DNA of 16,568 nucleotides from the NCBI RefSeq assembly GCF_934202865.1, contig NZ_CAKPYL010000028.1, positions 1 to 16,568 on the forward strand, in the 5' to 3' direction. The DNA is from an uncultured Fenollaria sp. (lineage in GTDB: Bacteria > Bacillota > Clostridia > Tissierellales > Peptoniphilaceae). Below are positions 1-8,034 of this stretch, piece after piece (position 1 is the stretch's first letter; every line of letters starts with the position of its first letter). The notes below the pieces were generated by a model. It had not been told where the DNA came from and did no database searches. It worked only from the letters and a program-made list of their open reading frames with translations. The translations under genes and the position numbers were made by a program.

Positions 1-1408
1 TACCAATTGCGAATAGTCCTGATATAGTATCAAGTTTATCTGCCATAGCAAGTACAACGCCTGCTGTAGTTGCTGGTAGTGAGTCTTGAGCAAATCTTGG
101 TAGATAGTGTTCATAAATTGCTTCTTGAACGCCTATTGGCTCGCCTGATAGATTAGCATAGATCTTGCCCATAACGCCTTGTAGTTCAGTAAATTCAACT
201 ACAAGCTTAGTAGCAAGGTCCGCTTTTGAAAGATAGGCCGCTCTCTTTGTAGTTTCTAGCGTTTCATCTCCAACGTTTAAGTCATCACATATCTTTTCTG
301 CAAGCTTAATATTTCTTAATGTTTTATCATATAGTGTTCCTAGCTTATCTTGGAAGACTATAGTTTTTAAATCATTAACATATTCTTCTAGATCTTTTTT
401 TCTGTCTTCATTGAAGAAGAACTTTGCGTCTTCAAGTCTAGCCGCAAGTACTTTTTCATTACCTTTTCTAACTATATCTAGATATTTATCGTCACCATTT
501 CTAACAGTAATGAAGTGATTCATAAGTCTATTTTTTGAATCAACTACTGGGAAGTATCTTAAGTGGTCCTTCATAGGTGTTATAACTACTTCATCAGGTA
601 GTTCAAGGTATTGGTCCTTGATTGTTCCAAGTAGTGGTGTTGGATACTCAACAAGGTTAGTAACTTGATCTATGATAGCCTCGTCATCTTGTAAGCTTCC
701 GCCAACTGACTTAGCTAATCTTTCTGATTCAAGTCTAATTTTTGCTTTTCTCTCTTCATTGTCAACGATTACATAATTATCTTCCATAAGCTTCATATAA
801 TCATGAGCATCAGGTATCTCTATATCCTTTTTAGATAAAAATCTGTGTCCATTAGTCAAATTAGAAACTCTTATATTTTCTAAATTAAATTTAACTACTT
901 TGTCATTATAAAGAGATACTATCCATCTGATAGGTCTAGCAAATCTAAGGTCTCTTCCGCCCCACTTCATTGATTTAGGAAAGACAATCTTTCTAATAAT
1001 GCTTTCTGCATTAGCTTCAATAAGCTCAGTAAAGCTTAGGCTCTTGTGCTCAATAGAAGCAAAAACATATTCTGTTCCGCCCATGTCTTTATAAAAGATA
1101 TCGTCAAGGCTTAAGCCCTTTGACTTTAAAAAGCCTTGAAGAGCTTTGCTTGCATTGCCATCTTGATCAAAGCTTATTGCCTTTGATGGTCCCTTAATCT
1201 CTTCTTTTTCTATGCTTTCATTTTCAACAATGCCGTCAACTATAGTAGTTATTCTTCTAGGCGTTGTATATACGTTCACTTCGAAGTCTTTGTATGAGTT
1301 TTCGCTTAATAATTTTTCAAAAGCATTTTTAAATTGTTCTATAGCTAATTTTGAGTAGCTAGCAGGTAATTCTTCCATACCTACTTCTAATAAGTATCTA
1401 TTTGCCAT
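1..1408 (-). CDS. glyS: Glycyl-tRNA synthetase beta subunit, 3' end cut by window edge
   Basis: Beta subunit of the alpha2-beta2 bacterial glycyl-tRNA synthetase, which charges tRNA-Gly in the cytoplasm; the beta chain supplies tRNA-recognition domains. I translated the frame from ATG 1406-1408 to the left edge and found 469 codons with no stop. The protein starts [17 protein letters not shown], as is typical of GlyS. It carries the MKWG...[12 protein letters not shown] block (about residues 147-163), TNGHRFL soon after, an HD-like region with LQGVMG and [11 protein letters not shown] (about 405-440), and [14 protein letters not shown] at 456-469. Family members are near 690 residues, so about the last third is missing. 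The start overlaps the glyQ stop by 11 bases, implying coupled translation of the two subunits. The stop and any terminator lie outside the window. Confidence 0.97.
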   Translation of the reverse strand, partial: MANRYLLEVGMEELPASYSKLAIEQFKNAFEKLLSENSYKDFEVNVYTTPRRITTIVDGIVENESIEKEEIKGPSKAISFDQDGNASKALQGFLKSKGLSLDDIFYKDMGGTEYVFASIEHKSLSFTELIEANAESIIRKIVFPKSMKWGGRDLRFARPIRWIVSLYNDKVVKFNLENIRVSNLTNGHRFLSKKDIEIPDAHDYMKLMEDNYVIVDNEERKAKIRLESERLAKSVGGSLQDDEAIIDQVTNLVEYPTPLLGTIKDQYLELPDEVVITPMKDHLRYFPVVDSKNRLMNHFITVRNGDDKYLDIVRKGNEKVLAARLEDAKFFFNEDRKKDLEEYVNDLKTIVFQDKLGTLYDKTLRNIKLAEKICDDLNVGDETLETTKRAAYLSKADLATKLVVEFTELQGVMGKIYANLSGEPIGVQEAIYEHYLPRFAQDSLPATTAGVVLAMADKLDTISGLFAIG

Positions 1409-2288
1409 CGTTAAAACCTACTTTCTTAGTAAAAGGAAATCCCATCTCTTCCCTTTGTTCTACATATTTACTTGCGATAAGCTTAGCTAAGCTCCTAACC
1501 TTAAGTATATAGTTTGCTCTTTGTGAAACGGATATAGCTCCAAGCGCATCAAGCACGTTAAATGTATGTGAGCACTTAAGTACATAATCATAAGCTGGAA
1601 GTATTAGTCCTTCCTCGATAACTCTTTTGCACTCAGCTTCATATCTTTCAAACATCTCTTGAAGCAAGTCTTTGTCAGCTAGTTCAAAGCTGTATACAGA
1701 GTGTTCGTACTCTGCCTTTTTAAATATGTCTCCATAAGTAAAGTGCTCGTTCCATTGTATGTCGTAAACATTGTCAACGTCTTGTAAATACATAGCTATT
1801 CTTTCAAGTCCGTAAGTTAATTCAGAGGATTCTAATTCTAAATTTAGTCCACCAACTTGTTGGAAATATGTGAATTGAGTTATTTCCATACCGTCAAGCC
1901 AAACTTCCCAGCCTAGTCCCCAAGCACCTAGTGTAGGCGATTCCCAGTTGTCTTCAACGAATCTTATATCGTGCTTCAATGGGTCTATGCCTATAGCTTT
2001 TAAGCTGTCTAGGTATAAGTCTTGTACATCATATGGCGATGGTTTTAGAATTACTTGTAATTGATGGTGTTGATAAACTCTATTTGGGTTCTCACCATAT
2101 CTTGCGTCCGCTGGTCTTCTCGATGGTTCTACATAAACAACCCTCCATGGTTCAGGTCCAAGTGATCTAAGAAAAGTATGTGGATTCATAGTTCCAGCGC
2201 CTTTTTCAACGTCATAAGGCTCCATGACTAAGCAGCCTTTGTCCTTCCAATAATTTAGTAGATTCATCATTAAATCTTGAAAATACAT
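1398..2288 (-). CDS. glyQ: Glycyl-tRNA synthetase alpha subunit
   Basis: Catalytic alpha subunit of the two-subunit glycyl-tRNA synthetase; it activates glycine with ATP and works with GlyS encoded just downstream. The 296-residue product has the usual family length. Family blocks seen include [17 protein letters not shown], the [15 protein letters not shown] segment, [14 protein letters not shown], and near the C terminus [20 protein letters not shown] chose ATG 2286-2288 because a near-perfect GAGGAGG site (2294-2300) lies five bases upstream and the protein then begins [14 protein letters not shown], as in relatives; an upstream in-frame start would add 17 residues with no such site. The ribosome binding site overlaps the recO stop. 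The gap to recO is 10 bases, so there is no space for a T-box leader or a separate promoter of normal size. Confidence 0.97.
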   Translation of the reverse strand: MYFQDLMMNLLNYWKDKGCLVMEPYDVEKGAGTMNPHTFLRSLGPEPWRVVYVEPSRRPADARYGENPNRVYQHHQLQVILKPSPYDVQDLYLDSLKAIGIDPLKHDIRFVEDNWESPTLGAWGLGWEVWLDGMEITQFTYFQQVGGLNLELESSELTYGLERIAMYLQDVDNVYDIQWNEHFTYGDIFKKAEYEHSVYSFELADKDLLQEMFERYEAECKRVIEEGLILPAYDYVLKCSHTFNVLDALGAISVSQRANYILKVRSLAKLIASKYVEQREEMGFPFTKKVGFNDGK

Positions 2289-2298
2289 TTTGTCCTCC

Positions 2299-3021
2299 TC
2301 AATATTTGACTTTAAGAGTCTTAAATTCATCTTTATCAAATATATATAAAATATAATTTATAAATAATCTTTTTAAATTTGCTATAGATTTTTCTTCGCA
2401 GTCTATAGCAATTAAGTCCGTAAATTTGCTATTTAATAATTGCTTCATAAAGCTAAGTTCTTTTATACTTATAGCCTTGTTTGAGTAAGCCTTGTCTCTT
2501 GCCACAATCATGCCATCTTCATAATTAAAACTGTAGCTATTAAGCCCGTCCTTTATTTGAATTCTAGGGAAATAGCCTAGTATGTATATAAGTTTCAAAA
2601 TAAAGGCCAGTATTATTAGCTCTGCTTTTTCCGGATATATGTCCATAATGTTTAGCATAGTCAGTATCATGCTATAGATACGTTCGTCGCCCTCTTGTGT
2701 ATTTAACAAGGTCACAAGCAGCTCTGATAAAAAAGCAAAATCATGTAGCTTTTTCATATCTGTATCTAAAAGTTTTGGTGCATATAAAACTTTTGAGTCA
2801 TTAACCATGAAGATCTCTTTGTATTGCGATAGAGTAAACTCTGATTCAGTAAATACAAAGGAGCTCCTCGCTACATTGTCTCTTAAATCATATGCGCTTC
2901 TTACATAAGCCTTGATACGACCTAGATTAACTGTATATATATCAAGTATCTTGCCATTCTTCTGATCGCTTTTGCTTGCAATTACTATGCCTCTAAACTT
3001 TTCGGATTTACTTGTATCCAA
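2299..3021 (-). CDS. recO: DNA repair protein RecO, zinc-cysteine-free variant
   Basis: Recombination mediator that with RecR helps load RecA on single-stranded DNA. The 240-residue product begins with the RecO N-terminal OB fold: [33 protein letters not shown] corresponds to the family's start, where recombination protein senses DNA. A helical domain follows (about residues 85-150). Its place directly behind era matches conserved synteny. Translation starts at TTG 3019-3021, supported by an AAGGTGA site six bases upstream (3028-3034), and the start overlaps era by 14 bases. Many Gram-positive RecO proteins carry a cysteine zinc cluster after the LGYxP region; here the stretch [18 protein letters not shown] and what follows has no cysteine, and the whole protein has only one (in AIDCEEKS). 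The family call rests on position plus N-terminal similarity; sequence conservation is low overall, as usual for RecO. Confidence 0.9.
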   Translation of the reverse strand: MDTSKSEKFRGIVIASKSDQKNGKILDIYTVNLGRIKAYVRSAYDLRDNVARSSFVFTESEFTLSQYKEIFMVNDSKVLYAPKLLDTDMKKLHDFAFLSELLVTLLNTQEGDERIYSMILTMLNIMDIYPEKAELIILAFILKLIYILGYFPRIQIKDGLNSYSFNYEDGMIVARDKAYSNKAISIKELSFMKQLLNSKFTDLIAIDCEEKSIANLKRLFINYILYIFDKDEFKTLKVKY

Positions 3022-3886
3022 AGAATTTCACCTTGTCTTCGTTCTTTCGCCAGTTTTTAGCGACTTTCACGTTTAGTTTAAGATTAACTTCTGTATCAAG
3101 CATTGCTTTTATATCCTTTTTCGCAGCAAGTCTGATTTTTTTAATCATAGAAGCGTCCTTGCCAATGACTATGCCCTTGTGGCTTTCTCTTTCGCAGTAT
3201 ATAATTGCTTCGATATTTACCTTGTCTTCAAACTCTTCGTACTTAATAATTTCAACGTTGATGCCGTGAGGTATTTCTTCAGATAAGTACAATAGACACT
3301 TTTGTCTAATCACCTCTGAAACTATAAACTTCATCGGCTTATCTGTTAAATACTCGCCATCGTAGTACATTGGTCCCGGTTTTAATGTGTTTTTAATCTC
3401 ATCTAATAATTTATCTAAGTTCTCGTCATTACCGGCGCTTATTGGCACAGTAATAGCTTTAAGATTTCTCGAGTTAATCTCTGCTATAATCTCATCTAAA
3501 TATGATTCCTTTTTATCAATCTTGTTTATAGCGATGACCACATCCTTATTTGAGCTTGTAACTATGTCCATTAGCTCTTTTTCTCCAGACTTAAATGGCA
3601 CAGAGCCATCTATAATATATAGAATCATGTCAGCATCTTCTATTGCTGATCTCATGGCCTTATCCATGTAGTCGCCCAGTTTATTTCTAGCTATTTGATA
3701 TCCAGGTGTATCCATAAAAATGATTTGCGCATCGTCATCTGTATATATAAAGTTGATTATATCTCTTGTTGTTTGCGGCTTATCAGAGATTATTGATATA
3801 TTAAATTTTACTAATTTATTTAGTAGCGTCGATTTGCCAGCGTTTGGCCTACCGACAACGGCTACATAGCCTGATTTGAATTCCAT
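3008..3886 (-). CDS. era: GTPase Era, 16S rRNA/30S assembly factor
   Basis: Essential GTP-binding protein that binds the 3' end of 16S rRNA through a KH domain and promotes 30S subunit maturation. With the start at ATG 3884-3886 the product is 292 residues, the normal Era size. The G domain shows G1 GRPNAGKST (12-20), the switch region with KPQTTRD, G3 DTPG (59-62), G4 NKID (121-124) and a G5 VPISAG. The C-terminal KH domain has the GIVIGKDASMIKKI signature. A GAGGTGA site four bases upstream supports the chosen start; an upstream in-frame start would add seven residues with no family support. The ribosome binding site overlaps the cdd stop. Era sits with ybeY and phoH upstream, which fits a shared role in RNA processing and ribosome assembly. 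Confidence 0.98.
   Translation of the reverse strand: MEFKSGYVAVVGRPNAGKSTLLNKLVKFNISIISDKPQTTRDIINFIYTDDDAQIIFMDTPGYQIARNKLGDYMDKAMRSAIEDADMILYIIDGSVPFKSGEKELMDIVTSSNKDVVIAINKIDKKESYLDEIIAEINSRNLKAITVPISAGNDENLDKLLDEIKNTLKPGPMYYDGEYLTDKPMKFIVSEVIRQKCLLYLSEEIPHGINVEIIKYEEFEDKVNIEAIIYCERESHKGIVIGKDASMIKKIRLAAKKDIKAMLDTEVNLKLNVKVAKNWRKNEDKVKFFGYK
3028..3034 (-). promoter_or_regulatory. Ribosome binding site that fixes the recO TTG start
   Basis: AAGGTGA on the minus strand, six bases before TTG 3021, inside the end of era. It decides the start, since no ATG with a comparable site lies near the conserved N terminus. Confidence 0.7.
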
Positions 3887-3896
3887 CGTCTCACCT

Positions 3897-4286
3897 CTAT
3901 TTATCATCTAATGAAAAAGATTCTGGAAGCAGATCTTTTATATTATATACTTTGTAATCTTTTGTGCTCTTTGCGACAATTATCTCAGCGTCTTTTGTAA
4001 ACTCACTAATAAATTGTCTGCACGCCCCACACGGGAATGGATATGAATCTGGATTTACTATAGCAATCTTATTTATCTTTCTTGAATCACCATTAGTGAT
4101 AGCATTTGCTATAGCGCTTCTCTCAGCGCATATTGTTAAGCCATAAGATGCATTCTCAATGTTTACGCCATTATAAACACTGCCGTCGTCCATTTCAACA
4201 GCTGCAGCTACTTTATATTTTGAATAAACTGAGTATGATCTATCTAAAACGCTTAAGGCTGATTCAATAAGTTCTTTATAATCCAT
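3897..4286 (-). CDS. cdd: Cytidine deaminase
   Basis: Zinc enzyme that deaminates cytidine and deoxycytidine to uridine and deoxyuridine in pyrimidine salvage. The 129-residue product has the short homotetrameric-type length. It shows the catalytic CAE motif (C53, A54, E55, the glutamate being the proton shuttle) and the zinc-binding PCGAC pair (C86 and C89), plus substrate-site NIENASYG before the first motif. ATG 4284-4286 is chosen because a GAGGG site lies just upstream and the protein then begins at the family's normal point (MDYKELIESAL); a longer version would start close to the predicted transcription start and has no ribosome site. It is the first gene after a strong promoter, so it probably heads a cdd-era-recO-glyQ-glyS transcript. 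Confidence 0.97.
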   Translation of the reverse strand: MDYKELIESALSVLDRSYSVYSKYKVAAAVEMDDGSVYNGVNIENASYGLTICAERSAIANAITNGDSRKINKIAIVNPDSYPFPCGACRQFISEFTKDAEIIVAKSTKDYKVYNIKDLLPESFSLDDK

Positions 4287-4304
4287 ATTATCCCTCGAAT
4301 CTTT

Positions 4305-4333
4305 ATTATACAATAAATTTGCGATAAATTCAA
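4305..4333 (-). promoter_or_regulatory. Sigma-A type promoter for cdd-era-recO-glyQS
   Basis: Minus strand -35 TTGAAT (4328-4333), 17-base spacer, perfect -10 TATAAT (4305-4310). It fills the 50-base gap between ybeY and cdd. The predicted transcription start is near 4298, leaving only about 12 untranslated bases before the cdd ATG, so there is no leader for a riboswitch or T-box. No terminator separates it from ybeY, so read-through from upstream is also expected. Confidence 0.75.
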
Positions 4334-4336
4334 TAC

Positions 4337-4780
4337 TTAACGCGTGATTTTAAGCTCATCAAGTATTTCTCTTTGTCTTTCTTCCATAATGACTCTGTCT
4401 TCGTCCTCGATATGGTCGTAGCCAAGTAAGTGCAAGATGCTGTGAGCGAAGAGAAACATGATTTCTCTTTCAAGGCTGTGTCCATAGTCCTTCGCTTGCT
4501 CTTCAGCTACTTCGTATGAGATAACTACGTCACCTAAGAGCGTCTCATCAGATGAAAAATCTTCTATAAGAGGAAAAGATAAAACGTCAGTCACTTTATC
4601 AATGTCTCTGTACTCTCTATTTAAGTCCTTTATCTCTTCCTTCGATACATAAGTAAGACCTACCTCATAGTGATCTTCAAGGCCTTCCTTTTTTAAAGCA
4701 AGTGAAGCAATACTTTTCATAGTATCTTCGTAAGTTGCCTCTATCGGATAATTATTCTCGTTATTTATCACTATGTCCAT
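4337..4780 (-). CDS. ybeY: Endoribonuclease YbeY, rRNA maturation factor
   Basis: Single-strand-specific metallo-endoribonuclease used in 16S rRNA 3' end maturation and ribosome quality control. The 147-residue product carries the UPF0054 zinc signature H-x3-H-x5-H as HSILHLLGYDH (H113, H117, H123), preceded by the conserved VTDVLSFP (63-70) and GDVVIS segments. I chose ATG 4778-4780, which gives the normal family length and N terminus; an upstream in-frame start would add 44 residues translated from the phoH tail in another frame. The gene overlaps the end of phoH by 20 bases, and purine-rich GAGAGAAG upstream is a plausible ribosome site. The phoH-ybeY pair is one of the most conserved in bacteria and points to linked roles in RNA metabolism. 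Confidence 0.97.
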   Translation of the reverse strand: MDIVINNENNYPIEATYEDTMKSIASLALKKEGLEDHYEVGLTYVSKEEIKDLNREYRDIDKVTDVLSFPLIEDFSSDETLLGDVVISYEVAEEQAKDYGHSLEREIMFLFAHSILHLLGYDHIEDEDRVIMEERQREILDELKITR

Positions 4781-5765
4781 CTTTTTCTTCTCTCTCTTTA
4801 CTTTCTTTATCAAGCTTTTTGCTCTCGTATGCATTATATGCTTCGATAATTCTTTGTACAAGTATATTTCTAACAACGTCAGTTTGAGTAAGTTCGATAA
4901 AACTAATACCATTAATATTTCTTAAAATATGGCTAGCAGCTATAAGACCTGACTTCTTTCCCTTAGGTAAGTCTCTTTGTGTGATGTCGCCAGTCACTAT
5001 AACCTTAGAGTTAAAGCCCATCCTTGTTAAGAACATCTTCATTTGTTCTTCAGTAGTGTTTTGCGCTTCATCAAGAATTATGAAAGCCTTATCCAAAGTT
5101 CTACCTCTCATGTAAGCAAGTGGAGCGACCTCGATAAGTCCTCTTTCGGCGTTCTTTTCATATTGCTCCTTGCCCATGATTTCATATAAGGCGTCATAAA
5201 CAGGTCTTAGATATGGGTCAACCTTTTCCTTTAGATCACCTGGCAAGAAACCAAGGTTTTCACCCGCTTCTACAGCTGGTCTTGTTAATATAATCTTAGA
5301 TACTTCTTTATTTTTGAAAGCATTGACCGCCATGGCGATGGCAAGATAAGTCTTTCCAGTACCTGCAGGTCCTATACCAAAGGTAATTCCTGACTTTCTA
5401 ATCATATCAACATATCTTTTTTGGCCAATAGTCTTTGGTCTGATGGTTTTGCCCTCGCTAGTAATTGCAACTACGTCTTTTTGTATATCATATAATTGAT
5501 TTTCCTTAGACTTTTTCACTAGATTTATGGAGTAGTATATATCCTCTTTGCTAAGTGATTTTTGTGTATCGATAAGGCTTGATAAGGCTTTGATAAGTCT
5601 CTCAGCCATAGCCTCTTTCTCTTCATTTCCTGAAGCTATCACAATCTTATCGGACTTGATATCAAGCTTCACATCTAGTTCTTTTTCAATTATTTTAATA
5701 TTTGTATCTAAATTACCAGCTAAGGCTTCTTGCTTATTGCTGTCAAAATTAAGTTCTCTACTCAT
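4761..5765 (-). CDS. phoH: PhoH-family ATPase/helicase-like protein
   Basis: Cytoplasmic P-loop NTPase of the PhoH (YbeZ) family, an RNA-linked helicase-like ATPase usually paired with YbeY. The 334-residue product has an N-terminal KH-like region (about 20-65), then the ATPase domain with Walker A GPAGTGKT (132-139), the conserved TRPAVEAGENLGFLPGD (161-177) and Walker B ILDEAQNTT (D232, E233), followed by GDITQRDLP. The C-terminal 20 residues are highly charged. Start ATG 5763-5765 has a strong AAGGAGG site four to five bases upstream. The start overlaps the preceding gene by eight bases (ATGAGTAG), so the two are probably translationally coupled. In Bacillus subtilis a PgpH-type HD membrane protein lies between phoH and ybeY; here the two genes are directly joined. 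Confidence 0.97.
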   Translation of the reverse strand: MSRELNFDSNKQEALAGNLDTNIKIIEKELDVKLDIKSDKIVIASGNEEKEAMAERLIKALSSLIDTQKSLSKEDIYYSINLVKKSKENQLYDIQKDVVAITSEGKTIRPKTIGQKRYVDMIRKSGITFGIGPAGTGKTYLAIAMAVNAFKNKEVSKIILTRPAVEAGENLGFLPGDLKEKVDPYLRPVYDALYEIMGKEQYEKNAERGLIEVAPLAYMRGRTLDKAFIILDEAQNTTEEQMKMFLTRMGFNSKVIVTGDITQRDLPKGKKSGLIAASHILRNINGISFIELTQTDVVRNILVQRIIEAYNAYESKKLDKESKEREEKDGHSDK

Positions 5766-6279
5766 TAATCCTCCTTAAGGCAAGTGGTTTGTCTAAAATT
5801 TCTTTTATTACTATAGATCTAGCCAAATTTTCTTTTGTAAAATTAATACCATCTATCTCTTCACTTTCAATTTCATTAAAAGCGCTATTTTCTACTGTAA
5901 TTACTTCCTTATTTTCTTCTCTAAGCTTTTCTTCTTTTTTTAATTTATAATCACGAAGTCTATCATTAATATCTCTAGAAAGGTATTCATCAAGCTTTTT
6001 GCTCTTTTCTGAGAAATAGTCATCAGCTCTTTCTTTGTAGTCATCCCTGATTGCTTCGTCATAATGCTTTTCTAAATTACCTATCTTTTTTACCTTTTCA
6101 CGTTTTTGCTTCTCTCTATCATTTGCTTTATTAGCATTTCCCATCGTTCTAGTGTAAATTTCATCAAGTTTTTTATCTAAAATATCTCTTTGCTTTTTCT
6201 TCTTATTAGCTTCATTTACAGTAGTGACGATAGATGATATTAGCATAAATAAAAACGCTAATACAAATAATCCATCCAT
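5758..6279 (-). CDS. Unrecognised single-helix membrane protein with charged coiled-coil region
   Basis: I do not recognise this 173-residue protein. Visible layout: residues 3-21 form a hydrophobic helix, probably an N-terminal membrane anchor, followed by the basic stretch NKKKKQR that suggests an inside C terminus. Residues about 25-125 are very rich in Lys, Glu, Asp and Arg with spacing that suggests long helices or coiled coil. The end, SIVIKEILDKPLALRRINE, resembles a short xxEILGxPxALR-type tail that I recall from small Bacillota proteins; its function is unknown to me. Start ATG 6277-6279 has AGGA upstream and lies six bases after floA. Standing between the membrane-scaffold gene floA and phoH, it could be a cytoplasm-facing membrane partner of either, but that is inference from position only. 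In B. subtilis different genes (yqfB, yqfC, yqfD) stand here. Confidence 0.85.
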   Translation of the reverse strand: MDGLFVLAFLFMLISSIVTTVNEANKKKKQRDILDKKLDEIYTRTMGNANKANDREKQKREKVKKIGNLEKHYDEAIRDDYKERADDYFSEKSKKLDEYLSRDINDRLRDYKLKKEEKLREENKEVITVENSAFNEIESEEIDGINFTKENLARSIVIKEILDKPLALRRINE

Positions 6280-6285
6280 AGTATC

Positions 6286-7281
6286 CTACTTATCTAGCTT
6301 TTGTGTATCAGATATGGACTTTCTCATATCAGTATCTGAGTTGATATTATTCATCTTGTAATAATCCATAACTCCTAAATTACCGTTCTTTAGCGCTTCA
6401 GCAATAGCTAGAGGCACTTCTCTTTCGGCTTCAACAACTTTTGACTTCATCTTTTGAACTTCAGCCTTCATTTCTTGTTCGCTAGCAACGGCCATGGCAC
6501 GTCTTTCTTCTGCCTTAGCTTGAGCTATCTTCTTATCAGCATCTGCTTGATCCATAAGTAGTTTAGCTCCGATATTTCTACCAACGTCGATGTCTGCTAT
6601 GTCTATAGAAAGTATTTCGAATGCTGTTCCTGAGTCAAGACCCTTTTTAAGAACTGTCTTTGAAATGCTATCAGGATTTTCAAGCACGGCCTTATGTGTA
6701 TCCGCGCTACCAACAGTAGTTACAATGCCTTCGCCGACTCTTGCGATGATAGTTTCTTCGCCAGCACCACCGACTAATCTCTCGATATTTGCTCTAACAG
6801 TTACTCTTGCTTTTACAACAACTTCGATACCATTCATAGCAACTGCGGATATGGAAGGAGTTTCTATAACCTTAGGATTTACGCTTACTTGAACCGCTTC
6901 AAGCACATTACGACCAGCTAGGTCAATGGCTGCTGCTCTAGTAAAGTCTAGAGGTATATCGGCTCTTTGTGCTGCGATAAGCGCGTCTACTAGTGTATCT
7001 ACGTTACCACCAGCTAAGTAGTGCGCTTCTAGTTCGTTAACCTTTATATCAAGTCCAGCCTTTGTAGCCTTGATCATTGGATTGATAATCTTGCTTGGAG
7101 CAACTCTTCTTAGTCTCATACCAGTAAGTGTAGCCATGCTAACCTTAACTCCTGAGAAGAATGCTGTTACCCATAGACCTATAGGTACGAATGAAAAGAA
7201 CATACTTAAGACTATAATCCCAAGTATTACAAAAATTAATTTTCCTGATAATAACGCATTAATAAAACCTGCTAAAAACAT
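6286..7281 (-). CDS. floA: Flotillin-like scaffold protein FloA
   Basis: Membrane-microdomain scaffold of the SPFH family (YqfA type), which forms oligomeric foci and influences membrane order and the assembly of membrane complexes. Residues about 14-37 form the hydrophobic membrane segment. The SPFH core follows, with [33 protein letters not shown] and the [14 protein letters not shown] region, then an Ala/Glu/Lys-rich helical region typical of flotillins (about 255-295). I chose ATG 7279-7281: it lies nine bases after a GGGAGG site (7291-7296), one base after the nfeD stop, and gives 331 residues, the same length I recall for B. subtilis FloA. An in-frame TTG would add seven residues but falls on the ribosome site itself. 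The nfeD-floA pairing is typical of this family. Confidence 0.96.
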   Translation of the reverse strand: MFLAGFINALLSGKLIFVILGIIVLSMFFSFVPIGLWVTAFFSGVKVSMATLTGMRLRRVAPSKIINPMIKATKAGLDIKVNELEAHYLAGGNVDTLVDALIAAQRADIPLDFTRAAAIDLAGRNVLEAVQVSVNPKVIETPSISAVAMNGIEVVVKARVTVRANIERLVGGAGEETIIARVGEGIVTTVGSADTHKAVLENPDSISKTVLKKGLDSGTAFEILSIDIADIDVGRNIGAKLLMDQADADKKIAQAKAEERRAMAVASEQEMKAEVQKMKSKVVEAEREVPLAIAEALKNGNLGVMDYYKMNNINSDTDMRKSISDTQKLDK

Positions 7282-7282
7282 T

Positions 7283-7948
7283 TTACTTAACCTCCCTGTC
7301 AACTATTAGATATCTTCCTTTAACTGCTATAACCTTTAGATCGAGACCATTATCTAGGTAGCCATCGTAGCTTATAGCGTTATATTTGACTCCATCAATC
7401 AAAACATAACCTGTTGGTCCTAAAGAGCTGATTGATTTTGCCTTGCTTCCTATGAGCTTCTCTAGCTCATTTACTTCTTCTTTATTTTCTTTTAAATTCG
7501 ATTCGGTACTTAAAACAAGATGAGTTAATCCCTTTAAAGTATATCCCTTACTAAGCATGTACTTAAGGAAACCTATATTGCAATTTATCAATATAAATAC
7601 AGTCATTAAGCCATATCTATAGTCAGTAAAAGCTAAAACTACAGATGTGAAATATGCTAGTAAGCCAAGTACACCTGTTATAGTAAAGCCAGGAATAAAT
7701 ATTTCCAAAACTACAAAAATACAAGCAAATATGAATAATCCGAGTGGATAAAAATTATTTGTTTGACATACAATTCTAGATCCAAACAAAAGAAGATGTG
7801 TTAAGAAAAATAAACTTATGTAAGCACTTTGCTTCTTCTTTATTAAAGCAAGACTTAAAAAGAGCGTGCCTATGATTACTAATAAAAATGCCGCTATATC
7901 GGTCAATAAAAAAACATCTGTATTTGCCACTAAAAATAAATTTCGCAT
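7283..7948 (-). CDS. Short NfeD-like membrane protein
   Basis: NfeD-family membrane protein, expected to act with the flotillin encoded next to it. In 221 residues I see about four to five hydrophobic segments (near 11-34, 40-58, 68-107 and 113-130), including the family's [19 protein letters not shown] block. The C-terminal OB-fold domain (about 165-221) has the pattern [22 protein letters not shown], then a turn with [22 protein letters not shown]. Long NfeD proteins such as B. subtilis YqeZ start with a ClpP-like serine protease domain; that domain is absent here and the N terminus is a membrane helix. ATG 7946-7948 is preceded by AGGTGG. The gene is first after the yajC terminator; I found only weak promoter matches (for example TTGATT about 40 bases upstream), so its promoter is unresolved. 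Confidence 0.88.
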   Translation of the reverse strand: MRNLFLVANTDVFLLTDIAAFLLVIIGTLFLSLALIKKKQSAYISLFFLTHLLLFGSRIVCQTNNFYPLGLFIFACIFVVLEIFIPGFTITGVLGLLAYFTSVVLAFTDYRYGLMTVFILINCNIGFLKYMLSKGYTLKGLTHLVLSTESNLKENKEEVNELEKLIGSKAKSISSLGPTGYVLIDGVKYNAISYDGYLDNGLDLKVIAVKGRYLIVDREVK

Positions 7949-7994
7949 TAAATCACCACCTAAGTATATTTACCCAAAACACTAATCTTTAATC

Positions 7995-8028
7995 AAAAAA
8001 ATCAAGGCTGACCACTATGACCAGCCTT
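7995..8028 (-). terminator. Intrinsic terminator of the ruvC-yajC operon
   Basis: On the minus strand an 11-base-pair stem AAGGCTGGTCA / TGGTCAGCCTT with a three-base TAG loop (8004-8028), followed after GA by seven T (7995-8001). Two pairs are G-U in minus-strand RNA and would be A-C mismatches in the other direction, which supports the orientation. It starts seven bases after the yajC stop. Confidence 0.92.
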
Positions 8029-8034
8029 TGCTTT

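Noticed and set aside
3012..3671. Plus-strand open frames (85 and 94 codons) opposite era.
   Set aside because: Era is complete and intact on the other strand; these are hydrophobic mirror translations, like the similar ones opposite recognised genes at 5548-5778, 6590-6892, 12199-12474 and elsewhere.
4781..4912. A longer YbeY with 44 extra N-terminal residues.
   Set aside because: The extension is out-of-frame phoH sequence; family length and N terminus support ATG 4780.
7949..7994. A promoter for nfeD (TTGATT with a TAAATA or TATACT -10).
   Set aside because: The first pair has only 3 of 6 -10 matches, and the second has a 22-base spacer; too weak to list as a feature, though some promoter is expected after the terminator.
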